A DNA stretch of 64,000 bases from contig NZ_LBMJ01000001.1 in the NCBI RefSeq assembly GCF_001413925.1, positions 3,140,001-3,204,000 on the forward strand, read 5' to 3'. The notes below the pieces were generated by a model. That model saw only the letters and a list, made by a program, of their open reading frames with translations, was not told the DNA's origin and made no database searches. Every line of letters begins with the position of its first letter. Within the stretch, counting starts at the first letter, position 1. Shown here in pieces: positions 17,121 to 24,756 of the stretch. Both the position numbers and the translations under genes were made by a program. The stretch comes from Nonlabens sp. YIK11 (GTDB taxonomy: Bacteria > Bacteroidota > Bacteroidia > Flavobacteriales > Flavobacteriaceae).

Positions 17121-18296
17121 TTAAAGTATTCTCACCTCACCACGTTCTGTACTGGTATCACTGCCCGCATAAGCGGTTCTATTCCAAGTCAAGAATCGAT
17201 ATTGACCTTGATTATTTGAGGTTGAGGCTAATGTTTCTACCAGCTTGTCTAGTTCTAATGAGCCTAAATCGAAGACATATTTAGAGTTGCTTGTGCCTTC
17301 TTGAATAAATTCTTTGAAGGAAATGGATCGTGAGGCCCAATCTGGTTGATACGCAGCATCATTGGTAACACAAACAGTAGGTAATTTCTTTGCGATAAAT
17401 TCTACATCTGTATCATGACTTTTAAAGAATCTGGTCATATACCGCAAAAGGCCGGTCAACCATTTTCCCTTAGGATAGTGTTTTTCATAGTAAAGATGCA
17501 TGGCTCCATAAAATCGCTCAAAATACTTAGCATCCTTTATCGTGCTTTCTCCTTTGAAATGTATAGCCGTCTGTGATCCCAAATAATAATTTTGAAGCCC
17601 ATCTTTAATCGCGGTAAAACTTAGGTCGATATCTTCTCCATACATAAAATAGCGCTCATCCAGACCTCCCAAACGATTGTAAACTTCTCGTTTCCCCATC
17701 AGGAAAGCGCCTACAAGCACTTCAGTCGGGCCGTCTTGATTCTGTTCCAGTCGCTGATCGTAGTAGCTCCCAGAAAAACCTAGGATCTTTTTTAAAATTC
17801 CACTTCGGGTAGGAACGCGACGCTTACTTTCTGGTAAATAGGTTCCTTTTCCATCAATAAGTTGGATTCCTAGAAAGCCTATTTGAGAGTTCGCTTTCGT
17901 ACCTCGGATACGCTCGGTATGAACTTCTTCATCGCTTTGCTCAAGGAAAGCGGTTTCCCCATCAACCTCCAGCGCCTTACTTTGAAAGAAGTTCAGGCAA
18001 TTTGCAAATACCTTTTCACCAACAATCGCATCTGGGTTGACGAGACATATGTGCGTGCCTCTTGCTTGTTCTACTGCGACATTGTTCCCTTTAGCAAATC
18101 CATAATTATCATCCAACCGAATCACCTTTACCTGAGGAAATGCCTTGAGAAGTCGCTCTACACTATCATCTGTAGAGTCATTGTCTGCAACAATGACCTC
18201 TGCATGGAGATTTTCTGTCGCTCGCAGGACACTAGCAACGCATAGTTCCAGAAAAACCCGTGCATTGTAATTCAATATGATGACAGAAAGGTCCAT
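17121..18296 (-). CDS. Glycosyltransferase family 2 (rhamnosyltransferase-like)
   Basis: The 391-residue protein has a family 2 start (DLSVIILNYNARVFLELCVASV), the DNDSTDDS loop near residue 41, DNYGFAKGNNVAV typical of the WbbL/rhamnosyltransferase branch, and CLVNPDAIV as metal site. YFMYGEDIDLSF near residue 215 is the acceptor-side ED motif. The last 60 or so residues are an extra tail. It starts one base after recR stops, which suggests shared transcription but no shared function. The half-site ACGAAAGCGAA near 17885 may be a decayed palindrome. Confidence 0.85.
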   Translation of the reverse strand: MDLSVIILNYNARVFLELCVASVLRATENLHAEVIVADNDSTDDSVERLLKAFPQVKVIRLDDNYGFAKGNNVAVEQARGTHICLVNPDAIVGEKVFANCLNFFQSKALEVDGETAFLEQSDEEVHTERIRGTKANSQIGFLGIQLIDGKGTYLPESKRRVPTRSGILKKILGFSGSYYDQRLEQNQDGPTEVLVGAFLMGKREVYNRLGGLDERYFMYGEDIDLSFTAIKDGLQNYYLGSQTAIHFKGESTIKDAKYFERFYGAMHLYYEKHYPKGKWLTGLLRYMTRFFKSHDTDVEFIAKKLPTVCVTNDAAYQPDWASRSISFKEFIQEGTSNSKYVFDLGSLELDKLVETLASTSNNQGQYRFLTWNRTAYAGSDTSTERGEVRIL

Positions 18297-18297
18297 T

Positions 18298-18915
18298 CTA
18301 ATTTTTCAATGAATTCTCATATGGAACTCTATGCAGGATACTGCGTCCCAACGTGACCTCGTCTGCAAATTCCAACTCATCTCCTACCGCAATACCACGA
18401 GCAATCGTTGACGTATTGATCTGTAAACCGTCCAGTTGTTTAAATATGTAGAAGTTTGTGGTATCGCCTTCTATCGTAGGACTTAGGGCAAAAATAATTT
18501 CTTTCACGCCATCTTCTTTAACGCGTCTTACCAATGAGCCAACTTTCAAATCCTGCGGCCCAACACCATCCATCGGGCTGATTTTACCACCCAAAACATG
18601 ATACAATCCACGATACTGGCTGGTGTTTTCAATCGCCATCACGTCACGAATATCTTCTACCACACAAACAATGGTCTCGTCACGGCTGTTGCTGGCGCAA
18701 ATCTCACAAAGATCTGTATCACTTACATTGTGGCATTTTTTACAAAACTGTAGATCATGGCGCATCTTAAGTAAGGCATCTGACAACAAGTCTGTATTTT
18801 GCTCTGGTTGTCGCATAAGATGTAATACTAGTCTTAATGCGGTACGCTTGCCTATTCCAGGTAACTGAGAAACCTGATTTACGGCTTCTTCCAGGATTTT
18901 TGAGGAGAAATTCAT
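18298..18915 (-). CDS. recR: Recombination mediator RecR
   Basis: The 205-residue protein shows every RecR hallmark: an N-terminal helix-hairpin-helix ([12 protein letters not shown], residues 18-29), the four-Cys zinc site (Cys58, 61, 70, 73), a Toprim domain beginning [10 protein letters not shown], and the Walker-like C-terminal region with [20 protein letters not shown]. RecR with RecO loads RecA on gapped DNA. The start is supported by a -7 box TATATTTG (18922-18929 on the minus strand) just upstream. The glycosyltransferase gene follows after one base. Confidence 0.95.
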   Translation of the reverse strand: MNFSSKILEEAVNQVSQLPGIGKRTALRLVLHLMRQPEQNTDLLSDALLKMRHDLQFCKKCHNVSDTDLCEICASNSRDETIVCVVEDIRDVMAIENTSQYRGLYHVLGGKISPMDGVGPQDLKVGSLVRRVKEDGVKEIIFALSPTIEGDTTNFYIFKQLDGLQINTSTIARGIAVGDELEFADEVTLGRSILHRVPYENSLKN

Positions 18916-18921
18916 GTCCTA

Positions 18922-18929
18922 CAAATATA
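18922..18929 (-). promoter_or_regulatory. -7 box TATATTTG of recR
   Basis: Exact TAnnTTTG on the minus strand, six bases before the recR ATG, implying a very short leader. No -33 element at normal spacing. Confidence 0.5.
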
Positions 18930-19009
18930 CACACTCGCGCAAGTTTCTAATAGAAGGCGATTACCAATAGACGCTAGAATAATATTAATTTAGCCACAAA
19001 ACCAAAACA

Positions 19010-20491
19010 TTGACTTCTACCCAAATTTTAATCACTATCGCCGTTTATTTTGCGGTTCTCGTTGGGATTTCATTTATCGTGGGCCGCAAGAGCGACAGCG
19101 CCACTTTTTTTAGAGGTAATCGTAGCTCGCCCTGGTACATCGTAGCATTTGGAATGATAGGTGCCTCATTGAGCGGCGTGACCTTTATCTCTGTACCTGG
19201 TGCCGTTGAAGCTGGCGCGATGAATTATTTTCAGGTCGTCCTCGGGTATATCGTGGGCTATGCAGTGATTGGCCTGATTTTAATGCCATTGTACTATCGC
19301 ATGAATCTCACCTCCATATACAGTTACCTAGGTGATCGTTATGGAAGTGCCGCGCAATACACAGGCAGTAGCTTTTTCCTCTTGTCGCGCATTGTAGGTG
19401 CCAGCTTTAGATTGTATCTAGTGGCTGGTGTTTTGCAAACTTTCGTATTTGACCAGATGGACATAGCATTCTGGCAGACCGTGACCTTTACCGTTTTATT
19501 GATTTGGCTATACACTTTTAAATCAGGAATCAAGACCATTGTCTGGACAGATACGTTGCAAACCCTTTTTATGCTCATTGCTTTGGGAGCCGCGATATAT
19601 TTTATATCTGATAGTTTGGATTTGGGCGGTTTTAGTGGTGTCGTGAATTTTGTCAATGACAGCGACCTGTCTCAAATCTTCTTTTGGGACGATTGGAAAA
19701 GCGATCAGTATTTTGTCAAGCAATTCCTTGCAGGTGCGTTTATAGCTATCGTGATGACTGGGCTGGACCAAGACATGATGCAAAAAAACCTAACCTGTCG
19801 CAGCCTTAAGGATGCTCAAAAGAACATTTTCTGGTTCACACTTGTTTTGACAGCAGTCAACTTTGTTTTTCTGGCACTAGGCGTGCTGCTTACCGCTTTC
19901 GCGAAAGCGGAATCCATAACAGCCACAAAGGACGATTTATTTCCTGCGATTGCCATTAACGGTGGCCTGGGAATAGGTATGGGATTGGTATTTCTACTGG
20001 GACTGATCGCCGCGGCTTATTCCAGTGCAGACAGCGCACTGACCTCGCTCACCACATCATTTTCGGTAGATATCGTAAAAATCGAAAGTAGATTCACAGA
20101 GCAGCGCCAGCAATTGCTGCGCAAATTGTTTCACATCGGGTTTTCTGTCATTTTGATATTGGTGATCGTGAGTTTTGAATATGTCATCAAGGACGCGAGT
20201 GTGATCAACAAATTGTTTGTGTTTGCAGGATATACCTATGGACCGCTGTTGGGATTATTTGGGTTTGGGATATTGACCAAAAGAAATGTTTACCACAAAA
20301 TCATTCCGTTTATTGCGATTGCATCGCCATTTCTCACCTACCTTATCAGTTATCTATCATCCACGTATGGTGGCTTTGAGTTTGGTTTCTTTGTGTTGCT
20401 GTTGAATGGTGCCGTAACCTTTATAGGCTTGATGGTGGCTAGTTTGTTTCGTTCTCACACTAACGCTGAGCCACTTGCTGCTCATTCTTAA
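19010..20491 (+). CDS. Sodium:solute symporter (SSS family)
   Basis: The 493-residue membrane protein has about 13 hydrophobic segments and SSS signatures: FFRGNRSSPWYIVAFGMIGASLSGVTFISVPG near the first helices, DMMQKNLTCRSLKDAQKN after TM7-8, and AAAYSSADSALTSLTTSFSVD, which carries the Na+ site residues. Substrate (sugar, amino acid or vitamin) cannot be assigned. The start is TTG at 19010; no ATG precedes the first helix in frame, and a box TAATTTAG at 18986-18993 fits it. The palindrome at 19894 encodes AFAKA in a loop before TAKDDLFP. A heptamer repeat begins directly after the stop. Confidence 0.87.
   Translation: MTSTQILITIAVYFAVLVGISFIVGRKSDSATFFRGNRSSPWYIVAFGMIGASLSGVTFISVPGAVEAGAMNYFQVVLGYIVGYAVIGLILMPLYYRMNLTSIYSYLGDRYGSAAQYTGSSFFLLSRIVGASFRLYLVAGVLQTFVFDQMDIAFWQTVTFTVLLIWLYTFKSGIKTIVWTDTLQTLFMLIALGAAIYFISDSLDLGGFSGVVNFVNDSDLSQIFFWDDWKSDQYFVKQFLAGAFIAIVMTGLDQDMMQKNLTCRSLKDAQKNIFWFTLVLTAVNFVFLALGVLLTAFAKAESITATKDDLFPAIAINGGLGIGMGLVFLLGLIAAAYSSADSALTSLTTSFSVDIVKIESRFTEQRQQLLRKLFHIGFSVILILVIVSFEYVIKDASVINKLFVFAGYTYGPLLGLFGFGILTKRNVYHKIIPFIAIASPFLTYLISYLSSTYGGFEFGFFVLLLNGAVTFIGLMVASLFRSHTNAEPLAAHS
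19894..19909. repeat. Dispersed palindrome copy (16/16), in SSS symporter
   Basis: Perfect consensus, flanked symmetrically by C and G to make 18 bases. It is read as AFAKA in an extramembrane loop. Confidence 0.9.
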
Positions 20492-20537
20492 GGTATGAGG
20501 TATGAGGTATGAGGTATGAGGTATGAGGTATGAGGTA
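20492..20537. repeat. Tandem heptamer repeat GGTATGA
   Basis: The unit GGTATGA repeats 6.6 times without error, starting on the first base after the symporter stop codon. On the other strand the unit reads TCATACC. It could fold poorly on itself and is not a terminator. Short heptamer tracts change length readily by slippage. Confidence 0.9.
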
Positions 20538-20622
20538 AATTTCAAAAATTATAATTACCCATGAAATTTCACACGACAAGATAAAAGCCGATTGCTAAAA
20601 TAAATTCACTCGTATCCAGCCT

Positions 20623-20703
20623 TTATGCTAGATTTCCCGTCTTAGTATAGGTAGCTTGCCACACTCGAGCAAATTTAGAATTGGTAATTTTTTTCTTTTC
20701 CAT
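20623..20703 (-). CDS. Possible 26-residue peptide
   Basis: A short frame starts with ATG overlapping the TGA stop of the upstream small membrane protein (TGATG) and runs 26 codons (MEKKKITNSKFARVWQ and on) to TAA. The stop-start overlap is the only support; it may be chance. No motif is recognised. Confidence 0.22.
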   Translation of the reverse strand: MEKKKITNSKFARVWQATYTKTGNLA

Positions 20704-20948
20704 CACTTCTTCTTCAATTTAGAATCAGCAAAATCTAGAAGGATTTCAAAACCCCAAAACAGATAAAGAGGCACACAAAGGATCAGCGGTAAGTAAAGGA
20801 AATTCAAAGTCCAACCGTTGACAAATTCAACACCTAGAGATAAGTTGCCAAAATAGGCTAGCCCTGCAGCCACTAAAGCAATTACAGTAAAGTAGAGTGT
20901 CTTGCGTTGCTCTCTGTTTTTATTTTGCTTTTTGATTTTAATTCTAAT
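20703..20948 (-). CDS. Small two-helix membrane protein with probable ATT start
   Basis: The minus strand holds an 81-codon frame not opened by ATG, GTG or TTG. After a basic N-terminus (KIKKQNKNREQRKTLYF) come two hydrophobic helices (TVIALVAAGLAYFG and FLYLPLILCVPLYLFWGF) and a charged tail (LLDFADSKLKKK) before TGA. This is the pattern of a real small membrane protein. The frame is limited upstream by a TGA, and the only reasonable start is ATT at 20948, which overlaps the TAG of the CoA-binding gene. Translational coupling to that gene is likely. A sequencing error in the start region is the alternative. Function unknown. Confidence 0.6.
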   Translation of the reverse strand: MRIKIKKQNKNREQRKTLYFTVIALVAAGLAYFGNLSLGVEFVNGWTLNFLYLPLILCVPLYLFWGFEILLDFADSKLKKK

Positions 20949-21306
20949 ATTGCTTGGTACTCAACATCACCAGCGTACAAGCGACCTCAACTTCAATGTC
21001 GTTGTTCTCTAGCATCTGGTAAAACTCTGGATTTTCGGTGCCAGGATTAAAAATGACACGGCTGGGTTTCAAGCTTAAAATATAATCGTAGTAAGGCACC
21101 TGACGCTGCGGATTCAAATAAAGGGTTACTGTATCGATGTCTGTAAAAGGCACCAGCTCTGTATGGATTTTGACGTCATCTACAATTCCAGACCGTAAGC
21201 CTATAGCTACCGTATCATTATTGAATTTTCTCAACCGGTAAATGGCAACATTTGAATAACGTTGTTCCTTAAGCGATGCTCCCAACACCAGTGTTTTCTT
21301 TGACAT
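20944..21306 (-). CDS. CoA-binding domain protein
   Basis: The 120-residue protein is a single CoA-binding (Rossmann-like) domain: KKTLVLGASLKEQRYSNVAIYRL is the nucleotide-binding start, and GTENPEFYQMLENNDIEV with ACTLVML at the end matches the usual C-terminus of the YccU-like family. Such proteins bind CoA or acyl-CoA, and their cellular role is unclear. Its stop overlaps the likely ATT start of a small membrane protein, so the two may be one operon. Confidence 0.83.
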   Translation of the reverse strand: MSKKTLVLGASLKEQRYSNVAIYRLRKFNNDTVAIGLRSGIVDDVKIHTELVPFTDIDTVTLYLNPQRQVPYYDYILSLKPSRVIFNPGTENPEFYQMLENNDIEVEVACTLVMLSTKQY

Positions 21307-21434
21307 AATTTTAATGATCTTACTGTAACAATTGCGTTTATGACTCGTCTATTATGTGAAGGTAGTGATTATCCTTTATTGATTTATTTGATAAGTAAGT
21401 AGGCATGCGTCTGATTAACCTTACCTCATGTTAA

Positions 21435-21519
21435 TAACCAAATAACTCATAATTAATGGTTAGTGTTATTATTTGGTTACTAGAAATCCCGAGCTTGCAG
21501 GCTCGGGATTTTGTTTTTT
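21435..21519 (+). other. Two consecutive hairpins, the second a terminator
   Basis: TAACCAAATAA (21435-21445) pairs perfectly with TTATTTGGTTA (21469-21479). Five bases later AATCCCGAGC (21485-21494) pairs with GCTCGGGATT (21501-21510), followed by TTGTTTTTT. The T-tract is on the plus strand although no plus-strand gene precedes it within 900 bases, so it could end an unannotated short RNA. It may also act as the terminator of fabH on the minus strand. The rest of the 21307-21542 intergene shows nothing else I can name. Confidence 0.55.
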
Positions 21520-21542
21520 AAACGTAATGCTCGTGGAGTATT

Positions 21543-22550
21543 TTACCACTTTATAACGGCACTACCCCAAGTAAATCCACTACCAAAGGCGGCCAATACA
21601 ACCGTATCACCTTCTTTAATTTTACCTTCTTCCCAGGCTTCAGTAAGCGCGATAGGAATAGATGCTGCCGTGGTATTACCGTATTTCTGGATGTTGTTAT
21701 ATACCTGGTCGTCGCTCAATTCGAATTTCTTCTGGATAAATTGAGAGATGCGCAAATTCGCCTGGTGCGGTATCAGCATATCAATGTCGCTCACTTGAAG
21801 GTTGTTTGTTTTTAAACCTTCCATGATCACTTCACTAAAACGTACCACGGCATTTTTAAAAACAAACTGTCCGTTCATGTATGGATAATATGGAATATCC
21901 TCTTGCGGATCGTCTTCAATAATTTGAGGCACCCAGTATTCTGTTGATGGGCCTTTTAGTGAAAGTTCCAACGCATGCTTTCCTTCACTATGAAGGTGCG
22001 TGGATAGAATACCATGGCCTCCTTTGTCTGATCTGGTCAAGATCGCTGCTCCAGCACCATCACCAAAAATTACACTCACACTTCTACCACGTGTGGTAAA
22101 GTCCAGACCACCACTATGGTTCTCTGATCCTATTACTAGAACATTCTTGTACATTCCAGTCTTGATGAATTGATCTGCAACAGATAGCCCGTAGATAAAA
22201 CCACTACACTGGTTACGCACGTCCAGCGCTGGACACGTGTGGATATCCAACAATTCTTGTACTTGAACACCACAACCAGGAAAGTAATAATCTGGAGAAA
22301 GTGTGGCAAAAACAATCAGGTCTACATCATCCTTAGAAATACCAGCTCTTTCCAGGGCAATTTTGGCCGCTTTCACGCCCATGGTTGCCGTACTGTTGTC
22401 GTCACCTTTCTGGATATAGCGACGTTCCTTGATACCGGTGCGCTCTTGAATCCACGCGTCGTTGGTATCCATTATGCTCGCTAGATCATCGTTAGTGACG
22501 ACATTTTCTGGAACATACTTGCCCATTCCGGCAATTCTTGAAGTGTACAT
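21543..22550 (-). CDS. fabH: 3-oxoacyl-ACP synthase III (FabH)
   Basis: The enzyme has the KAS III triad: Cys115 (DVRNQCSGF), His262 (LIPHQANLRI) and Asn292 (YGNTTAAS). It also has GDGAGAAIL and the C-terminal FGSGFTWGSAVIKW. FabH condenses acetyl- or branched acyl-CoA with malonyl-ACP to begin fatty-acid synthesis. The frame opens at 22574, but the ATG at 22550 (MYTSRIAGMGKYVPE) gives the normal FabH N-terminus and 335 residues, so I use it. It is transcribed alone, divergent from an AlkB-like gene. Flavobacteria often carry more than one FabH; this one is not beside plsX. Confidence 0.93.
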   Translation of the reverse strand: MYTSRIAGMGKYVPENVVTNDDLASIMDTNDAWIQERTGIKERRYIQKGDDNSTATMGVKAAKIALERAGISKDDVDLIVFATLSPDYYFPGCGVQVQELLDIHTCPALDVRNQCSGFIYGLSVADQFIKTGMYKNVLVIGSENHSGGLDFTTRGRSVSVIFGDGAGAAILTRSDKGGHGILSTHLHSEGKHALELSLKGPSTEYWVPQIIEDDPQEDIPYYPYMNGQFVFKNAVVRFSEVIMEGLKTNNLQVSDIDMLIPHQANLRISQFIQKKFELSDDQVYNNIQKYGNTTAASIPIALTEAWEEGKIKEGDTVVLAAFGSGFTWGSAVIKW

Positions 22551-22554
22551 ATTG

Positions 22555-22562
22555 TATTTTTG
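22555..22562 (+). promoter_or_regulatory. -7 box TATTTTTG in the fabH / AlkB-like divergent region
   Basis: Exact TAnnTTTG on the plus strand, 63 bases before the AlkB-like start at 22626. No clear -33 element. Confidence 0.4.
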
Positions 22563-22625
22563 AATGTCTGGCAAGATACGCCTAGACCCATCATTGCCCT
22601 AGAAAACCACTTTATTTTAGTATGC

Positions 22626-23237
22626 ATGCATAACAAGTCCAGCTCACTTATTGAACTCGAGATTCCAGATGCTCAAGTGTTCTATGATGAAGGATTTTTC
22701 GCTTTCGCGAAAGCGAAACAACTGTTCCACAACTTGCAAGAACAAACGCCATGGCGACAAAATAAGATTACCGTTTTTGGCAAGACCTATGACGAGCCAC
22801 GACTCACGCAACTCTATGGTGACGATCAAATGGAATATAGTTATAGCGGCATTACCTTCAAAGCGCTGGAATGGTCGCCATTACTGCAATCAATCAAAGA
22901 AGATGTTGAAGCTGCAACCGGTCATAAATTCAATATTTGCCTGGTCAACCTATACAGAACCGGTGCAGATTCCAACGGCTGGCATGCCGATAATGAACCA
23001 GAACTGGGCAAGAATCCGGTGATCGCATCTGTAAGTTTAGGACAGGAACGCTTCTTTCACCTGCGCCACAATGAGAATAAAGAATGGAGGTACAAATTCC
23101 CGCTCAAAAATGGTAGCCTGCTACTCATGGCCAGTGCGACCCAACACACTTACAAACACCAGATTGCGAAAACCAAACGCGAAATCCAACCACGTATTAA
23201 CCTGACCTTTAGAAAAGTCGTAGATCCTAGTGTTTAA
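22626..23237 (+). CDS. AlkB-like 2-oxoglutarate/Fe(II) dioxygenase
   Basis: The protein has the AlkB iron site HxD...H (His120, Asp122 in GWHADNEP; His178 in TYKHQI) and the 2-oxoglutarate-binding RINLTFR near its end. It also has FNICLVNLYRTGAD before the first His, as in ALKBH2/ALKBH3-type enzymes. These enzymes remove alkyl groups from DNA or RNA bases by oxidation. The frame opens at a TTG at 22560, but the first convincing start is the ATG at 22626 (MHNKSSSL), giving 203 residues. The palindrome at 22700 lies near the N-terminus and reads AFAKA. Confidence 0.87.
   Translation: MHNKSSSLIELEIPDAQVFYDEGFFAFAKAKQLFHNLQEQTPWRQNKITVFGKTYDEPRLTQLYGDDQMEYSYSGITFKALEWSPLLQSIKEDVEAATGHKFNICLVNLYRTGADSNGWHADNEPELGKNPVIASVSLGQERFFHLRHNENKEWRYKFPLKNGSLLLMASATQHTYKHQIAKTKREIQPRINLTFRKVVDPSV
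22700..22715. repeat. Dispersed palindrome copy (16/16), in AlkB-like gene
   Basis: Perfect consensus, extended by TT/AA to 20 bases, read in frame as AFAKA. Confidence 0.9.
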
Positions 23238-23280
23238 ATTTGTAGTGTAATCCAACGGCAGCTGCCACGACTACAACATT

Positions 23281-23577
23281 ATGGCCAGAGCAAAAGAACT
23301 TATAGCAGACCTAGACGAACGTTCCATCGACCGTATCATTGAGATGGCGTGGGAAGACCGCACACCTTTTAGCGCGATAGAATTCCAATTTGGCGTCACT
23401 GAAGCAGAAGTGATTAAGATCATGCGCGACCAGATGAAGCCCAGTAGCTTTAGAATGTGGCGCGCCAGAGTTCAGGACAGACCTACTAAACATGTAGCAC
23501 TGCGCGATCCAGAAATGGACCGATTTAAATGTAGCCGCCAGCGCCATATTACACATAATAAGATTTCTAAGAGGTAG
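23281..23577 (+). CDS. TIGR03643 (DUF2805) family protein
   Basis: The 98-residue basic protein shows the family pattern: IDRIIEMAWEDRTPFSAIE at the start, then FGVTEAEVIKIMRDQMKPSSFRMWRARV, a helix-turn-helix-like stretch, and a conserved RPTKHVALR. Function is unknown; the helix-turn-helix look suggests nucleic-acid contact but this is not established. It lies 43 bases after the AlkB-like gene on the same strand and may share its transcript. Confidence 0.83.
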   Translation: MARAKELIADLDERSIDRIIEMAWEDRTPFSAIEFQFGVTEAEVIKIMRDQMKPSSFRMWRARVQDRPTKHVALRDPEMDRFKCSRQRHITHNKISKR

Positions 23578-23689
23578 GTAGTTTTCTATAGCTTGTCCTC
23601 TTTTATCTTTCTATTCACATTACATTTATACATTGGCATAGGCATTGCTTTAAGTGATGCATCGTCATCTGTTTTTTAAATACTTACCA

Positions 23690-24637
23690 ATGAATAAATT
23701 AATTCTACTGTTGTTATTTCCATTTTTTGCCTTGGCGCAAAATGCCTTTAAAATGGACAAGCAGGAAACGACCACCGATCCATCTGTCGTTGACATCAAT
23801 GAATTCATAAAAGGTACACTCTGGACTCCTGAAGGTGCAGATCAAGTTCCATTAGTCATCCTATTTACGGGTAGTGGTCCCAATGATCGCAACGGGAACA
23901 GCATGATGACCCGCAATGATTCTCACAAGCAATTGGCTAAAGTCCTATTAGAAAATGGAATCGCTACTTATCGCTATGACAAGCGTAGCTTTACACTAGT
24001 TAAAGAAAGAAAACCTACAGACGACATCAGCTTTGACGATTTTGTAACTGACGCTCAAACAGTCGTGACTCATTTTGCTAATGACGAGAGATTTTCTAAG
24101 ATCATTCTGGCCGGCCACAGTCAAGGATCTCTAATAGCCTTACTATCCATAGATAAAAATGTAGATGGCTTTATATCGCTTGCTGGTGCGGCAGATCCTA
24201 TTGATCAAATCATAGTCCAGCAAATTGCGGCCCAAGCGCCTGGACTGGACAAAGAAGCAGCAGCTGTTTTTGCTCAGATGAAAACCCAAGACAGCGTGGT
24301 CACTAAAGTCAATCCGTACCTCATGTCTGTAGTTGGTCCTGGCATACAACCTTTTATGAAATCCTGGATGGCCTATCATCCTACTGAGCTCATCAAAGAT
24401 CTTACCGTACCAACCTTGATCCTAAATGGAACTAGAGATCGTCAAGTTAGCATCGATCAAGCTGAAAAACTTCATAATGCTTTACCAAATTCTAAACTGG
24501 TTATTATTGAAGGAATGGACCATCTTTTTAAAAAGGTAGGTGACGATGATATTGAGGCCGCCAAGAGCTATACAGATCCCAGTTTCCCATTGCACCCAGA
24601 ACTGGTTGAGGAGATCTTAGCTTTTGTCAAGCAATAA
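23690..24637 (+). CDS. Exported alpha/beta hydrolase
   Basis: From the ATG at 23690 the protein begins with a signal peptide (MNKLILLLLFPFFALAQ) and then a serine-hydrolase fold: LVILFTGSGPNDRNGN as oxyanion loop, ILAGHSQGSL as nucleophile elbow, LILNGTRDRQVS with the acid, and GMDHLFKK with the catalytic His. This order and the GSGPNDRNGN loop fit the periplasmic or outer-envelope hydrolases related to the YuaR / dienelactone-type group. The frame extends upstream to 23654, but that part would put residues before the signal peptide. Substrate unknown. A 36-nt repeat element follows the stop. Confidence 0.82.
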   Translation: MNKLILLLLFPFFALAQNAFKMDKQETTTDPSVVDINEFIKGTLWTPEGADQVPLVILFTGSGPNDRNGNSMMTRNDSHKQLAKVLLENGIATYRYDKRSFTLVKERKPTDDISFDDFVTDAQTVVTHFANDERFSKIILAGHSQGSLIALLSIDKNVDGFISLAGAADPIDQIIVQQIAAQAPGLDKEAAAVFAQMKTQDSVVTKVNPYLMSVVGPGIQPFMKSWMAYHPTELIKDLTVPTLILNGTRDRQVSIDQAEKLHNALPNSKLVIIEGMDHLFKKVGDDDIEAAKSYTDPSFPLHPELVEEILAFVKQ

Positions 24638-24651
24638 TGTTTTAAAGAGTT

Positions 24652-24687
24652 CGCTTTCCTGTCTGCCGACAGGCAGGCGCGAAAGCG
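24652..24687. repeat. 36-nt long form of the dispersed palindrome
   Basis: Palindrome arms CGCTTTC and GCGAAAGCG are separated by CCTGTCTGCCGACAGGCAGG, itself a nearly perfect inverted repeat. It has the same length as, and aligns gaplessly with, the reverse complement of 5459..5494. Intergenic, 15 bases past the hydrolase stop. Confidence 0.75.
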
Positions 24688-24756
24688 TGCCCCATTACAA
24701 TTTCTACCTACTTATAGCTGGCTAAAATCGTATTTTTCCGGTTTAAGCAGATTTTT

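Noticed and set aside
22560..22625. TTG-initiated N-terminal extension of the AlkB-like gene
   Set aside because: It contains the -7 box and would precede the conserved start; ATG 22626 fits better.
5459..24687. Insertion sequences or transposon ends for the palindromes and 36-nt elements
   Set aside because: No transposase, no target-site duplication and no paired ends. The elements are too short for an IS.
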